From the NCBI RefSeq assembly GCF_000018405.1, contig NC_009943.1:176417-240416 (forward strand): a stretch of DNA of 64,000 nucleotides, written 5' to 3'. Under the pieces are notes generated by a model, which had not been told where the DNA came from, did not search any database, and was given only the letters and a program-made list of their open reading frames with translations. How positions within the stretch are numbered: position 1 is the first letter of the stretch; the number at the start of each line of letters is the position of its first letter. The stretch comes from Desulfosudis oleivorans Hxd3 (GTDB taxonomy: Bacteria > Desulfobacterota > Desulfobacteria > Desulfobacterales > Desulfosudaceae). A program made the translations under genes and the position numbers. Of this stretch, positions 9,976 to 18,677 are shown piece by piece.

Positions 9976-10617
9976 TCAACTGACGGTGATAAAAAGATAG
10001 CTGCAAATCATGTCTTCAAGCTCTTTGAGCAGCCGGTCTTCATCGATTGCGTCTTTATGAATCATGATCCGGTGGATAATCTCATCGCTTGTCCTAAACA
10101 GCAAGACGGCAGCGGCTTCAATATCATCCACACGAATTAACTGCTTATGCTGTTGTAAGAGAGTGATTAAAAATGCGATTATCTTTTTGTCTTCTTCGCT
10201 GCTGATATTTCTAACATCTTCATCCAGAAGAATCAAAGCTGTGGTTTCCTTGTGAAGCAGCGGATTGATGGCATGGGATTCCTTTAAAGATTTAATTATA
10301 AATCGAACGAGCTTTCTTCCCGTATCAAGGTTTTCCGCAACGTTGTCGCCGATCTGTATGTAAAAATTGGAGAGTGCCTTTTTAGATACTTCTTTATAGA
10401 AGCGCATCATTAACTCTATGCCAACTTCCTTCTTGTTATTGAAATATCCATAAAAGGATCCCGTGGCTATCCCGGCTCGTTCGGCCAACTCATTCGTATT
10501 AGTTTTAAAATATCCCTTTTCAGCAAAAAGCTCCCAAGCTGCGTTTAGGATTTTTTCCTTGGTTTCGATGCTGCGCTTTTGTACCGGTATTCGAGCTTTA
10601 TTTTTTGATATAGTCAC
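9976..10617 (-). CDS. TetR/AcrR family transcriptional regulator
   Basis: This 213-residue protein has a typical N-terminal helix-turn-helix (about 18-65), including ILNAAWELFAEKGYFKTNTNELAERAGIA split over helices 1-3, and then a helical ligand-binding domain. The GTG start at 10617 is supported by CGGAGAG upstream. It is divergent from the enoyl-CoA hydratase/SDR pair, and palindromic sites lie between them. The likely role is ligand-relieved repression of that pair, perhaps with an acyl-CoA as ligand; this is inferred from position. Confidence 0.88.
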   Translation of the reverse strand: MTISKNKARIPVQKRSIETKEKILNAAWELFAEKGYFKTNTNELAERAGIATGSFYGYFNNKKEVGIELMMRFYKEVSKKALSNFYIQIGDNVAENLDTGRKLVRFIIKSLKESHAINPLLHKETTALILLDEDVRNISSEEDKKIIAFLITLLQQHKQLIRVDDIEAAAVLLFRTSDEIIHRIMIHKDAIDEDRLLKELEDMICSYLFITVS

Positions 10618-10701
10618 AATTGCTCTCCGAAGTTGAATTATTTTAACCTTTTATAAAAAAACACCTTATTATGCAACCCTAATTTAAGGATCAATAAAAA
10701 T

Positions 10702-10756
10702 ATGATATTCGTATCATGTTTTTATTGATAATATGATACAGATATCGTATTCATAT
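10702..10756. promoter_or_regulatory. Putative TetR operators and promoter, divergent region
   Basis: Site 1 (10702-10717) is ATGATA-TTCG-TATCAT, a perfect 6-bp palindrome. Site 2 (10731-10756) has outer arms ATATGA/TCATAT and an inner GATATC. A TATAAT -10 box lies at 10763-10768, just after site 2, so a bound repressor would cover the -35 region of the forward promoter. Both sites share ATGATA half-sites. Confidence 0.55.
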
Positions 10757-10813
10757 TGCCATTATAATAATTAACAATTTTGCGATGTCAAAAGCGAGGG
10801 GGGACGCGTCAGC

Positions 10814-11845
10814 ATGGTATATAAATATCTGAAAACACGGAAAGAAAATTATACGCTCTGGGTTGAAATAAATAATCCGCCGGTAAATTTCCTGACCGGG
10901 GCTATGCTCGAGGAACTGTTTGCTCTGGTCAAGCAGGTGTCCAAAGACGATTCTGTCAGAGTTTTCATTCTCACCGGCGGCATTGAAGATGTCTACATCA
11001 TGCACTTCTCCATTCCTGAACTTCTTCAATTATCAAAAGACAATAAAAAATTGCTTCTTAATCTTTTCGTAAAATCCAAAATAACAGGCGCCTTCTTAAA
11101 ATACTTTACAACCTGCACCAACTGGCTGATGGATTGGTTCGGCTGGTACGAAACGCTGGTGCTGAAACTCGCCAAAATAATGAGTGGTTATTCGTCGAGT
11201 TTGTATCTGTGGTTTATCATGCAAAGAACTTATTTTGCCATTGAACGTCTTAATAAAATAACCATCGCCGCGATCAACGGCAACTGCAACGGAGGCGGCA
11301 CTGAACTTTCCGCCTGTTTTGATTTGCGCTTCATGGTGGGCGATCAGGGTTTCACCCTTGGGCAACCGGAAGTGCTGATTAATATCGTACCCGGCGGCGG
11401 TTCAACGCAGAGGCTGCCGCGGCTGATCGGCCGAGCCAAAGCACTGGAATTTATGTTACGCGGCAATCAGTGGGGTGCTCAGGAAGCCTGGCGCATCGGA
11501 CTAATTACGGACTTTTTCAATAAGGTAGAATTCAAAAACAAAGTACAGGAATTTGCCGATCTGATGAGCAAACGCCCCCTGACAGCCGTGGACGCGATTA
11601 AGAAGTGTGTTCATGACGGCATGGAAACCACCTTAAGACACGGCTTGAGCATCGAGATGGAGCAAAACATCCGCTGTCTGGATACGGAGGACATGATCAA
11701 CGCCATGCAGGCCTATATCCGTTATCTGGATGAACATATTAACCCTATCGACCGTCAAAAAATAACCACTGAAGATCTTAATCATATCGTGCAGGAAACA
11801 GTAGAGCATATGGAGAAAGGCAAACTCTATAAATTTAAACACTGA
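10814..11845 (+). CDS. Enoyl-CoA hydratase/isomerase family protein with internal insertion
   Basis: This 343-residue crotonase-fold protein carries the CoA/oxyanion loop AAINGNCNGGGTELSACFDL (about 152-171) and the acid/base region GQPEVLINIVPGGGSTQRLPR. Typical members have about 260 residues. Here roughly 60 extra, partly hydrophobic residues (about 75-135) separate the first oxyanion segment from the second, and the usual AGAD loop is not obvious (GGIEDVYIMHF instead). It may act on an unusual acyl-CoA, or its first oxyanion contact may be altered. The ATG follows GAGGGGGG. It is followed by an SDR gene after 23 bases, so the two likely form an operon under the divergent TetR. Composition is more AT-rich than the 13-24 kb region. 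Confidence 0.82.
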   Translation: MVYKYLKTRKENYTLWVEINNPPVNFLTGAMLEELFALVKQVSKDDSVRVFILTGGIEDVYIMHFSIPELLQLSKDNKKLLLNLFVKSKITGAFLKYFTTCTNWLMDWFGWYETLVLKLAKIMSGYSSSLYLWFIMQRTYFAIERLNKITIAAINGNCNGGGTELSACFDLRFMVGDQGFTLGQPEVLINIVPGGGSTQRLPRLIGRAKALEFMLRGNQWGAQEAWRIGLITDFFNKVEFKNKVQEFADLMSKRPLTAVDAIKKCVHDGMETTLRHGLSIEMEQNIRCLDTEDMINAMQAYIRYLDEHINPIDRQKITTEDLNHIVQETVEHMEKGKLYKFKH

Positions 11846-11868
11846 TGTTTCATAAAAGGAGGTTAACT

Positions 11869-12738
11869 ATGAATAAATCAATACTGGTAACCGGCGCGTC
11901 AACCGGCATCGGCTGGGCAACGTCGCTTGAACTGGCTGAAAAGGGCTGGCGAGTGTTTGCCGCTGTCAGAAAAGAAGCCGACGCCAAAAAACTGCGGGAC
12001 GCCTCCTCCGGCAAAATCACGACGGTGATCATGGACATCGTCGACTATGAAAGCGTGAAGCACGGCGCTCAGGAGATCGAAAAGGCCCTTGGCGGGGCCG
12101 GCCTGGACGCGCTCTTCAACAACGCGGGGATCTCGGTTCAGGGACCACTGGAAATAATACCCATCGAACTGTTTGAACAGCAGATACGAGTCAACGTTTT
12201 TGGTCACGTCTTCGTGACGCAGACCTTTCTGCCGCTCCTGCGCAAGGCAAAAGGGAGAATCGTATTCACAAGCTCCGAGAGCGGAAGGATGACGCTGCCG
12301 CTGATGGCGCCCTATTCCGCGTCAAAATTCGCGCTGGAGGCTGTGGCCAGCGCTCTGAGGATAGAACTTCGCCCGTGGAAAATCAGGGTCTCTTGTGTGG
12401 AATTGCAGACCATAAAAACACCCATGTGGGAGAAGATAGACATCAGCACCGAGAAAATGATTGCGTCTCTCCCGCAGAAGGCCAGGGACCTTTACCGCAA
12501 TGAGCTGAAGACCCTGAGCGTTTTTCCTAAATGGCAGGCGGAAATGGGGATATCCATGAAAAAGGCTGTCAGGGTGATCATTCGCGCCCTCAGCGCAAGA
12601 AGCCCGAAAGCCCGCTACCTGGTGGGTTATGAGGCCCGATTATTAGTCTACAGCCACGCAATCACGCCCACCTGGATGATGGACTGGTTTGCCAGCAAAA
12701 GCATGGTATTGTTGGGTAAATTTATAAAGCCGAAATGA
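11869..12738 (+). CDS. Short-chain dehydrogenase/reductase
   Basis: This 289-residue classical SDR has the NAD(P)-binding TGASTGIGWA (about residues 7-16), NNAG, and the catalytic Ser with YSASK (Tyr-x3-Lys). The ATG at 11869 follows a strong AAAGGAGG. The C-terminal extension (about residues 230-289) is longer than in minimal SDRs. With the neighbouring crotonase-type enzyme it could carry out a hydration/oxidation step on a hydroxyacyl intermediate; substrate unknown. Confidence 0.88.
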   Translation: MNKSILVTGASTGIGWATSLELAEKGWRVFAAVRKEADAKKLRDASSGKITTVIMDIVDYESVKHGAQEIEKALGGAGLDALFNNAGISVQGPLEIIPIELFEQQIRVNVFGHVFVTQTFLPLLRKAKGRIVFTSSESGRMTLPLMAPYSASKFALEAVASALRIELRPWKIRVSCVELQTIKTPMWEKIDISTEKMIASLPQKARDLYRNELKTLSVFPKWQAEMGISMKKAVRVIIRALSARSPKARYLVGYEARLLVYSHAITPTWMMDWFASKSMVLLGKFIKPK

Positions 12739-12757
12739 ACGGTTAGCCGCAAACGTA

Positions 12758-13126
12758 TGGCAGCAGCAATATATCTGCTATGGTGTTGCTCAGCAAGCTG
12801 TGGCGCGTATTGAAAAAGAAGAACTCTCAGGTTCAGTCACCATCAAGACCATGCGCCGAATCGCAGACGGTCTTGATTGCGTATTTGTTTACGGGTTAGT
12901 GCCACGAACAAGCCAGGGAGAGGCTGTCGCCCGTCAGGCGAAACAAGTCGCGATCAAGCGCCTTTCTCAAGCTTCTCAAACCATGAGCTTGGAGAATCAA
13001 TCACTCAGCAGGAGAGAGAACGAGCAAGCCTTATCAGCCCTGGTTGATGAACTCATACAAACGCTTCCTTCAACTCTTTGGGACATTGGGAACTATATTC
13101 CCCTTTTGGAGTTCGCAAAATCGTAG
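12758..13126 (+). pseudogene. Remnant of mobile mystery protein A (HTH protein)
   Basis: The open frame from 12800 (GTG) matches the C-terminal two thirds of mobile mystery protein A, an HTH protein found next to a Fic-type mobile mystery protein B. The matching parts are VARIEKEELSGSVTIKTMRRIADGLDC followed by VFVYGLVP. The same frame extends back to about 12758 and keeps a degraded helix-turn-helix (YGVAQQAVARIEKEE), but the N-terminal part and its start are gone and no fic-like partner follows. It is probably a decayed mobile toxin-antitoxin-like cassette. A short antitoxin-like peptide from 12800 could still be made. Confidence 0.6.
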
Positions 13127-13158
13127 GAAATCGAGAGACAGAATGACGAGGTAATTCG

Positions 13159-15078
13159 CTATGGCGTTAGATCTTCCAGTTCTTCCCAGCGGCGGTAACA
13201 GGCGCTGATTTTGTCTTCGACTTCCTGAAGGCGTTTTTGCCGGGCCTTGATCTCTTCTTTTGCCTGCCTGTAGAAAGCAGGGTCAGCCATGGCGGCCTGG
13301 AGAAGGCGCTGTTCGGTTTCCAGGGCTTCGATCATGGCCGGCAGCTCTTTAAGCTCCCGGTTCTGGGCAAAGGTCAGCTTTTTGGGTTTGGCCGGGGGGG
13401 CCTGCCTGGGGGGTTGCGCCTGTTTTGGCACGGCCGCTTCCGGGGCGACCGGTTGGGGGCGCTGGGCCAGCCAGTCATCGTATCCGCCGGCATATTCAAC
13501 CACTTGCCCGTTGCCTTCAAAAACCAGCGTGCTGGTCACGATATGGTTTAAAAAGCTTCGGTCATGGCTGACCAGCAGCAGGGTGCCGTCATAGGAAAAC
13601 AACAGTTCTTCTAATAATTCCAGGGTCTCGGCATCCAGGTCATTGGTCGGCTCGTCTAACACCAGCAGATTGGCCGGGCGGATAAAGAGTTTGGCCAGCA
13701 GCAGCCGGTTGCGCTCTCCGCCGGAAAGTACGTGAACCGGGGTGCGGCACCGCTCGGGCGAAAACAGAAAATCCTGGAGATAACCGATCACGTGCCGCTT
13801 CTGGCCGTTAAACACGATAAAATCATTGTCCATGGAAATGTTCTGCACAACCGTTTTCTGCTCATCCAGTTGGGTCCGGAGCTGGTCGAAATAGGCCGGC
13901 TCCAGGTGTGTGCCGTGGCGGACCGTGCCGCTGTCCGGTGCAAGGGCGCCCAGCAGCAGCCGGATCAGTGTGGTTTTGCCCACGCCGTTGGGGCCGATAA
14001 TGCCGACCTTGTCACCGCGCAGGATGGTGGTGGAAAAATTTTGCACAATGGGCGTCTGGTCGTAGGCATACGTCAGTCCCTCCGCCTGGACCACCAGCTT
14101 GCCGGTGCGTTCGGCCTCCTGCAGCGCCAGGCGCACCTGGCCTGTTTTGGCGCGGCGCTGGCGAACTTTGGCCCGCATCTCCTGTAACGCGCGCACCCGG
14201 CCTTCGTTGCGGGTGCGCCGGGCCTTGATGCCCTGCCGGATCCAGGCCTCCTCCTTTGAGAGTTTTTTGTCGAAATTGCGCTGGTGCTCGGCTTCTGCCG
14301 CCAGCTCCGCCTCGCGGCGCTGCAGGTAGGTCTTGTAGTCGCAGGCATAGGAAAACAGCCGGCCACGGTCCAGGACCATAATCCGGGTGGCGATCCGTTC
14401 TAAAAAAACACGGTCATGGGTAATAAACAGAAGGGTTTTGACATGGCGCAGGAGAAACGATTCCATCCAGACAATGCTGTCGATATCCATGTGGTTGGTC
14501 GGTTCATCCAGCAGCAGAAGGTCGGGCGACAGGGCCAGGGACCGGGCAAACAGGGCCCGCCGTTTCATGCCCGCCGACAGATCGGCAAAAGGCCTTTTGG
14601 GATCAAGATCGGTCCGCGAAAGAATGTTTTCGATCTGTTGTTGCAGCACCCATCCGCCCCCGGTGTCCAGCGCATGCTGTAAACGCTCCCGTTCGTCGGA
14701 AAGGCGCGGTTCATGTGAGGACGCCATGGCGGAACACACCCGGTAAAAGTCGGCCAGGTTTTGTCCGGCAGGGCCCAGGCCGCGGGCCACCACTTCAAAA
14801 ACGGTTTCTTTGACTTCCGGGGACATTTTGGAAGGACACGGTCTCCCCGCTGCAACCTCCTGCTCCAGGGCGGCCACCTGAATCCCCTGGCCGATGACGA
14901 TTTCCCCGCTGTCCGGCAGGATTTCCCGGGTCAGCAACCGGAACAGGCTCGACTTTCCAACGCCGTTGCGCCCCAAAAGCCCGACCCGTTCCCCTTTTTC
15001 AATATTAAAGCTGATGCCGTCCAGAAGGTACGGTTCGCCGAAACCCCAGCGGACATCCTGCATACTGATGAGAGCCAT
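13159..15078 (-). CDS. uup: ABC-F family ATPase, Uup type
   Basis: This 639-residue soluble protein has two ATP-binding domains and no membrane segments. Domain 1 has GLLGRNGVGKSSL and LSAGMKRR with LLLLDEPTNHMD; domain 2 has GIIGPNGVGKTTL and LSGGERNR with LLVLDEPTNDLD. A charged linker separates them, and a C-terminal coiled coil (about 570-635) is characteristic of Uup. ABC-F proteins act on ribosomes or on DNA repair intermediates. The start at 15078 (MALISMQDV) is chosen because the domain begins there; the upstream in-frame extension to 15174 overlaps the next gene. Confidence 0.92.
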   Translation of the reverse strand: MALISMQDVRWGFGEPYLLDGISFNIEKGERVGLLGRNGVGKSSLFRLLTREILPDSGEIVIGQGIQVAALEQEVAAGRPCPSKMSPEVKETVFEVVARGLGPAGQNLADFYRVCSAMASSHEPRLSDERERLQHALDTGGGWVLQQQIENILSRTDLDPKRPFADLSAGMKRRALFARSLALSPDLLLLDEPTNHMDIDSIVWMESFLLRHVKTLLFITHDRVFLERIATRIMVLDRGRLFSYACDYKTYLQRREAELAAEAEHQRNFDKKLSKEEAWIRQGIKARRTRNEGRVRALQEMRAKVRQRRAKTGQVRLALQEAERTGKLVVQAEGLTYAYDQTPIVQNFSTTILRGDKVGIIGPNGVGKTTLIRLLLGALAPDSGTVRHGTHLEPAYFDQLRTQLDEQKTVVQNISMDNDFIVFNGQKRHVIGYLQDFLFSPERCRTPVHVLSGGERNRLLLAKLFIRPANLLVLDEPTNDLDAETLELLEELLFSYDGTLLLVSHDRSFLNHIVTSTLVFEGNGQVVEYAGGYDDWLAQRPQPVAPEAAVPKQAQPPRQAPPAKPKKLTFAQNRELKELPAMIEALETEQRLLQAAMADPAFYRQAKEEIKARQKRLQEVEDKISACYRRWEELEDLTP

Positions 15079-15098
15079 TAAAGTGTTTTTCCTTAAAT

Positions 15099-16076
15099 TC
15101 AGCCCCGGCAGATCAGCCCGGCCATGGTCATATCCACCCAGCTTCGCATGCCGGGGCCGGTTAAAAAGCCGCAATGCCCGCCCTGGTCGGTCAGTGTCAG
15201 TGTCAGGCTTTGCGGGCGCGCCAGGTTTTTGTAATCCAGCGACGGAATGATCGGGTCGTCCAGGCTGGCGATGATATGGGCGGGAACGGTCAGCCCGGTC
15301 AGCACGTCGCCGGTGATGGCATAACCCTTCAGGTAGGTGAGCATGTCCGGAAAATCCGTGTACCTTTCGACCATGTGCGCGGTGATAGAGGATAGGCTTT
15401 TGAATATGGCCGCATCGCCAAAATCGTAAATATCAGGAAACAGGGCCTGCTTTTTTCGCAGTGATTGTTTCCATTTGCGGATAAAGTAGTGGTGGTAGAC
15501 AAACCAGCCCTTTTCCAGGGAGGCCATGGAGGTGGGCGGATGCAGCACCGGGCAGACCGCCACCACCTTGTCCAGGCCAAATCCCCGGCCGGGCGCCCGC
15601 AGGGCCACGCGCAGGGCAAAGTTTCCCCCCAGCGAAAAACCGGCCAGAAAGGTTTTTCCCCCGCCGGACAGGTCGGCGCAAATCCGTTTGACCGCCCCGG
15701 TCACCTCATCAATCCGGCAGGAGTGAAAAAGGCCGGGGTTCAGGTGGTGGCTCTCGCCATGGTCCCGCAGGTTCAGGCGGAACACGTTCAGGCCCTGGTT
15801 GTAGAGATGGCCCGCCGAAGAGACAAGATACATGGAGTCGCTGCTGCCTTCCCATCCATGGATCAGAATCACCAGCCCTTTGTTTGGCCCGTCGGGCTGG
15901 GGGGAATAAAAACCCTGGAGCCGGACCCCGTCGCCGGCATCCACGATCATCTCCCGGCCGGCCCTCAGCATGGCTGCGGCCCGGCCCCGGACCAGGGGCC
16001 GCCGAAGCTTGATGGACGCGGCAATGGATTGAAGGTGCGGGTTTCTGAAAAGCACGGGCGGTGCAAAAGAGTTCAT
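15099..16076 (-). CDS. YheT/ABHD-like alpha/beta hydrolase
   Basis: This 325-residue cytoplasmic hydrolase belongs to the YheT (COG0429) group. It has PPVLFRNPHLQSI at the N-terminus, the oxyanion motif LIHGWEGSSDS, the nucleophile elbow GFSLGGN, an acid in ASLDDPIIP, and a C-terminal His in GGHCGF. Members hydrolyse esters, but the physiological substrates are poorly known. The start at 16076 has no clear ribosome site. The preceding radical SAM gene ends at 16084, 7 bases before it, which suggests coupling. Confidence 0.85.
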   Translation of the reverse strand: MNSFAPPVLFRNPHLQSIAASIKLRRPLVRGRAAAMLRAGREMIVDAGDGVRLQGFYSPQPDGPNKGLVILIHGWEGSSDSMYLVSSAGHLYNQGLNVFRLNLRDHGESHHLNPGLFHSCRIDEVTGAVKRICADLSGGGKTFLAGFSLGGNFALRVALRAPGRGFGLDKVVAVCPVLHPPTSMASLEKGWFVYHHYFIRKWKQSLRKKQALFPDIYDFGDAAIFKSLSSITAHMVERYTDFPDMLTYLKGYAITGDVLTGLTVPAHIIASLDDPIIPSLDYKNLARPQSLTLTLTDQGGHCGFLTGPGMRSWVDMTMAGLICRG

Positions 16077-16083
16077 GGCAAAA

Positions 16084-16962
16084 TCACAGCCCCCGCATGG
16101 CATCCGGCCGCAGCGCGTTCATGTTCCGGGATGTGAGCACGGCATTGACGGTCTGAAGCATGGCGGCCTTGTCTTTCTGGAGTTTTCCGCTGACAGGCAG
16201 GTAATTGGAGGCATGGGCGCCGACAAAGGTCAGGTTGTCGATGGTGATGTTTTCAAACATCACCTTCATCTCTTCTAATGTTTCAAAAGGATCGGGCAGC
16301 ACAAATTTTCCGGATTCGACTTTTTTAAACAGGGCGGTGTGGGGCACCGGGGTATAGGTCAGGGCCGCCAGGTACCGGGGCTTCATCCGGTTGGTGATAT
16401 CAGCGGTAAGGGCCGCGTGCCTTCTGGCCGGCTCCCCTGTTCCTGCAATACCCAGCAGCACCATGGACGACAGGTTGAAGCCGGCCTCCACCAGCCGTCT
16501 GCCCGCCTCCAGCATCTGGGCTGCGGTTACTCCCTTGTTGATATCCGTCAGCACCGCGTCATCACCGGACTCCACTCCCAGGTACGCCTTGGTCAGGCCC
16601 GCGCCCCTCAGGCGCGCAAGGTCGGCCATGCTTTTTTCCAAAGTGCTCTGGGGGCCCACATAGGTGCCCACGTGGCGAAGGGAGGCAAAGGTGTCGTACA
16701 GCGCCTTTAAAATGGCCAGCAGGGTTTCGGTCTCCATGCACACCGCGTCCCCGTCGCACAAAAAGACTTTTTCCACATCTCCGTAATGATTCCCGGCCAT
16801 GCGAATATCTTCTAAAATCTCATCCGTAGACCGGACCCGGAACCGGCGGTCCTTGTACATGCCGCAAAAGGTGCACCCATTGTGCGAGCATCCGACGGTG
16901 CATTGTAAAAGATAACTGTTCGCCTCGGAAAAGGGCCTGTAAATCTGTCCTTCGTACCGCAT
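16084..16962 (-). CDS. Radical SAM protein
   Basis: This 292-residue radical SAM enzyme has an N-terminal cluster CTVGCSHNGCTFC (Cys21, 25, 30, 33). The CSHNGCTFC part has the C-x4-C-x2-C spacing seen in one COG1032 subgroup, rather than the usual C-x3-C-x2-C. SAM-binding features (GVESGDD near the middle) are present. No B12-binding domain is visible. The ATG at 16962 follows AGGAG by 6 bases. A MITE-like element starts 18 bases upstream. Function unknown. Confidence 0.85.
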   Translation of the reverse strand: MRYEGQIYRPFSEANSYLLQCTVGCSHNGCTFCGMYKDRRFRVRSTDEILEDIRMAGNHYGDVEKVFLCDGDAVCMETETLLAILKALYDTFASLRHVGTYVGPQSTLEKSMADLARLRGAGLTKAYLGVESGDDAVLTDINKGVTAAQMLEAGRRLVEAGFNLSSMVLLGIAGTGEPARRHAALTADITNRMKPRYLAALTYTPVPHTALFKKVESGKFVLPDPFETLEEMKVMFENITIDNLTFVGAHASNYLPVSGKLQKDKAAMLQTVNAVLTSRNMNALRPDAMRGL

Positions 16963-16980
16963 GCGGTTCTCCTGAAATAT

Positions 16981-17120
16981 GATGGCTTCGTAAAAAGCCC
17001 AATTGCCGCAAGGCGGCCGGCTGCGTTGCGCTGCACCCCTCGTCACTGCGGCGTACGACAAGTACGCCTCATTCCTCGGGATTTGCGACGCCTTGATCTT
17101 GAACTTTTTACTTTGCCATC
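16981..17120. repeat. MITE-like element with terminal inverted repeats
   Basis: The 140-bp segment starts with GATGGCTTCGTAAAAAG and ends with CTTTTTACTTTGCCATC. The reverse complement of the end matches the start at 14 of 17 positions. An internal inverted repeat, GGCGTAC-GACAA-GTACGCC, lies at 17050-17068. It encodes no convincing protein. A second CTTTTTACGA copy just outside (from about 17129) makes the right boundary uncertain. It fills much of the 353-base gap between the radical SAM gene and slyD; the rest is the slyD leader. Confidence 0.65.
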
Positions 17121-17315
17121 CCAAATAGACTTTTTACGAGAACATTAAGTATGCGGACTAAAATAGACGGTTTTCGCGGTCAAGACAACCATTGGTCTAT
17201 ATATTTGGCATTCGGATTCGGCCCGGCCGGTCCTGGTTGCCCCTGTCTCCTTGACACCGGCGGTTTTGCTGTTAATATTACAGACCTTATCAATTTTAAT
17301 CCAAAGGAGATTTTA

Positions 17316-17858
17316 ATGACTACAGTTAAAAACGGCCTGTTCGTCAGTGTGAAGTATAAAGGGACCCTGGGAAACGGGGAGGTGTTTGATTCCAGCGAGG
17401 GCCGCCCGCCCCTGGAGGTACAGGTGGGTGCCGGGCAGGTGTTTGAGGGTTTCGAGGCGGCACTGATGGGCATGTCGTTGAATGAAAAGAAGACCTTTAC
17501 CCTTGAGCCGGAGGAGGCCTGTGGACAGCGGAACGAAGACTATACCCAGACATTTTCACGGGACGAGGTGCCACCGGACGAGACCCCAGAGGAAGGCCAG
17601 GTCATCATTCTCAGTTCGCCGGAAGGCCAGGAAATTCCCGCCCGCATCGTTGAAGTAACGGATGAAAAAGTCGTTGTGGACCTGAACCATCCCCTTGCCG
17701 GAGAAACCCTGACATTTGAAGTTGAAGTTGTGGGCATCAGCGAAACAGCCACCCAGTCCTTTGCCGGCGGGTGCGGCTGTGACGATGACGGGTGTGGATG
17801 TGATGATGGCGGCGGGTGCGGATGCGATGGAGGCGGGTGTTCGTCTGATTTGGGATAG
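17316..17858 (+). CDS. slyD: FKBP-type peptidyl-prolyl isomerase, SlyD-like, Cys-rich tail
   Basis: This 180-residue protein has the SlyD arrangement. An FKBP domain (VSVKYKGTLGNGEVFDSS; FEGFEAALMGM) is interrupted by an IF chaperone flap (about 70-130), and a metal-binding tail follows. The tail (about 152-177) is almost entirely Gly, Asp and seven Cys in GCGCDD-type repeats and has no His, unlike the His/Cys tail of E. coli SlyD. SlyD binds nickel and helps hydrogenase maturation, so a nickel or other metal role is plausible here. The ATG at 17316 follows AAAGGAG by 6 bases. Confidence 0.88.
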   Translation: MTTVKNGLFVSVKYKGTLGNGEVFDSSEGRPPLEVQVGAGQVFEGFEAALMGMSLNEKKTFTLEPEEACGQRNEDYTQTFSRDEVPPDETPEEGQVIILSSPEGQEIPARIVEVTDEKVVVDLNHPLAGETLTFEVEVVGISETATQSFAGGCGCDDDGCGCDDGGGCGCDGGGCSSDLG

Positions 17859-17914
17859 CCCGCAGATTTCACACGTTGATTTGGCTGCGGCTGGCTTTAG
17901 CGCTTTCTAAAAAC

Positions 17915-17952
17915 AAAAAAGGCCTCGGGAGATATGGTCCGGGGCCTTTTTT
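17915..17952. terminator. Bidirectional terminator between slyD and tetR
   Basis: AAAAAAGGCC and GGCCTTTTTT pair around a 17-base spacer that includes CGG/CCG pairing. Poly-A on one side and poly-T on the other suit the two convergent genes. Confidence 0.75.
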
Positions 17953-18649
17953 ATTTGCCGGTATCCAGGGCGGATTCAGAGGATTGGCGCACCGCGGTTT
18001 CCAGCACCGGCAGAAAGATAAAAAACAGGGTCTCTTTAACCCACTGCAGGTAGTCCCGGCTCTGGCTGGGAAACCCCATGATTTGGGCTTCTATGGAACC
18101 GGCGCCCAGAAAATGAAGAATCAGGGCGTTGAGGCTGCTTAAAAACCGGCTGACATCTCCGGTTGCAAACAGGTTTGGAAATATGGCTTCAAAATCCCGG
18201 CGGGTGTCGGCCAGAAAACCGGTCAGGTGGTGATAGCCGGGCAAGGTGGCCGGATTCTCGTGGGAGAGGTTGTTGATAATGATGCGAAGCACGGCGGGCT
18301 GTTTTTGAAAATATTCGATGAATCTGTCCAAATAGGTGGAAAGCGCTTTTTCCGGCGGGAAGGTTGATATTTCCACCAGCCACTCTTTGTTGGCCTGGAC
18401 AAGGGACCGGCAGGCATCTTCCATCACCGCTTCAAAGATGCCGGCCTTGCTGGGAAAATGGTACCGGATAAGGCCGTGGTAAAAATCGCCCTGGGTGGCG
18501 ATCATGCGGATGCTGGCGGCATTGTAAGGGTGGGCGGCAAATATCTGTCTGGCAGCGGCCAGTATCATTTTCCGGGTATCATCTCCCTTTTTCCCGGGCA
18601 CGGTGTTTTTGGCCGGTTTTTTCTGGCCGGGGCCTATCGTTTTTTTCAT
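17951..18649 (-). CDS. TetR/AcrR family transcriptional regulator
   Basis: This 232-residue protein begins with a basic, Lys-rich leader and then has a TetR HTH (about 28-75: MILAAARQIFAA, AASIRMIATQGDFYHGLIRYHFPSKAGIF) and a C-terminal helical domain. It is divergent from the QueG-like/DUF169 cluster and shares an intergenic region with two matching palindromic sites, so it probably controls that cluster and itself. The ATG at 18649 is preferred; a TTG five codons upstream is possible. No strong ribosome site is seen. Confidence 0.86.
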   Translation of the reverse strand: MKKTIGPGQKKPAKNTVPGKKGDDTRKMILAAARQIFAAHPYNAASIRMIATQGDFYHGLIRYHFPSKAGIFEAVMEDACRSLVQANKEWLVEISTFPPEKALSTYLDRFIEYFQKQPAVLRIIINNLSHENPATLPGYHHLTGFLADTRRDFEAIFPNLFATGDVSRFLSSLNALILHFLGAGSIEAQIMGFPSQSRDYLQWVKETLFFIFLPVLETAVRQSSESALDTGK

Positions 18650-18677
18650 ATTATAAACAATCAATTAAACATTCTGG

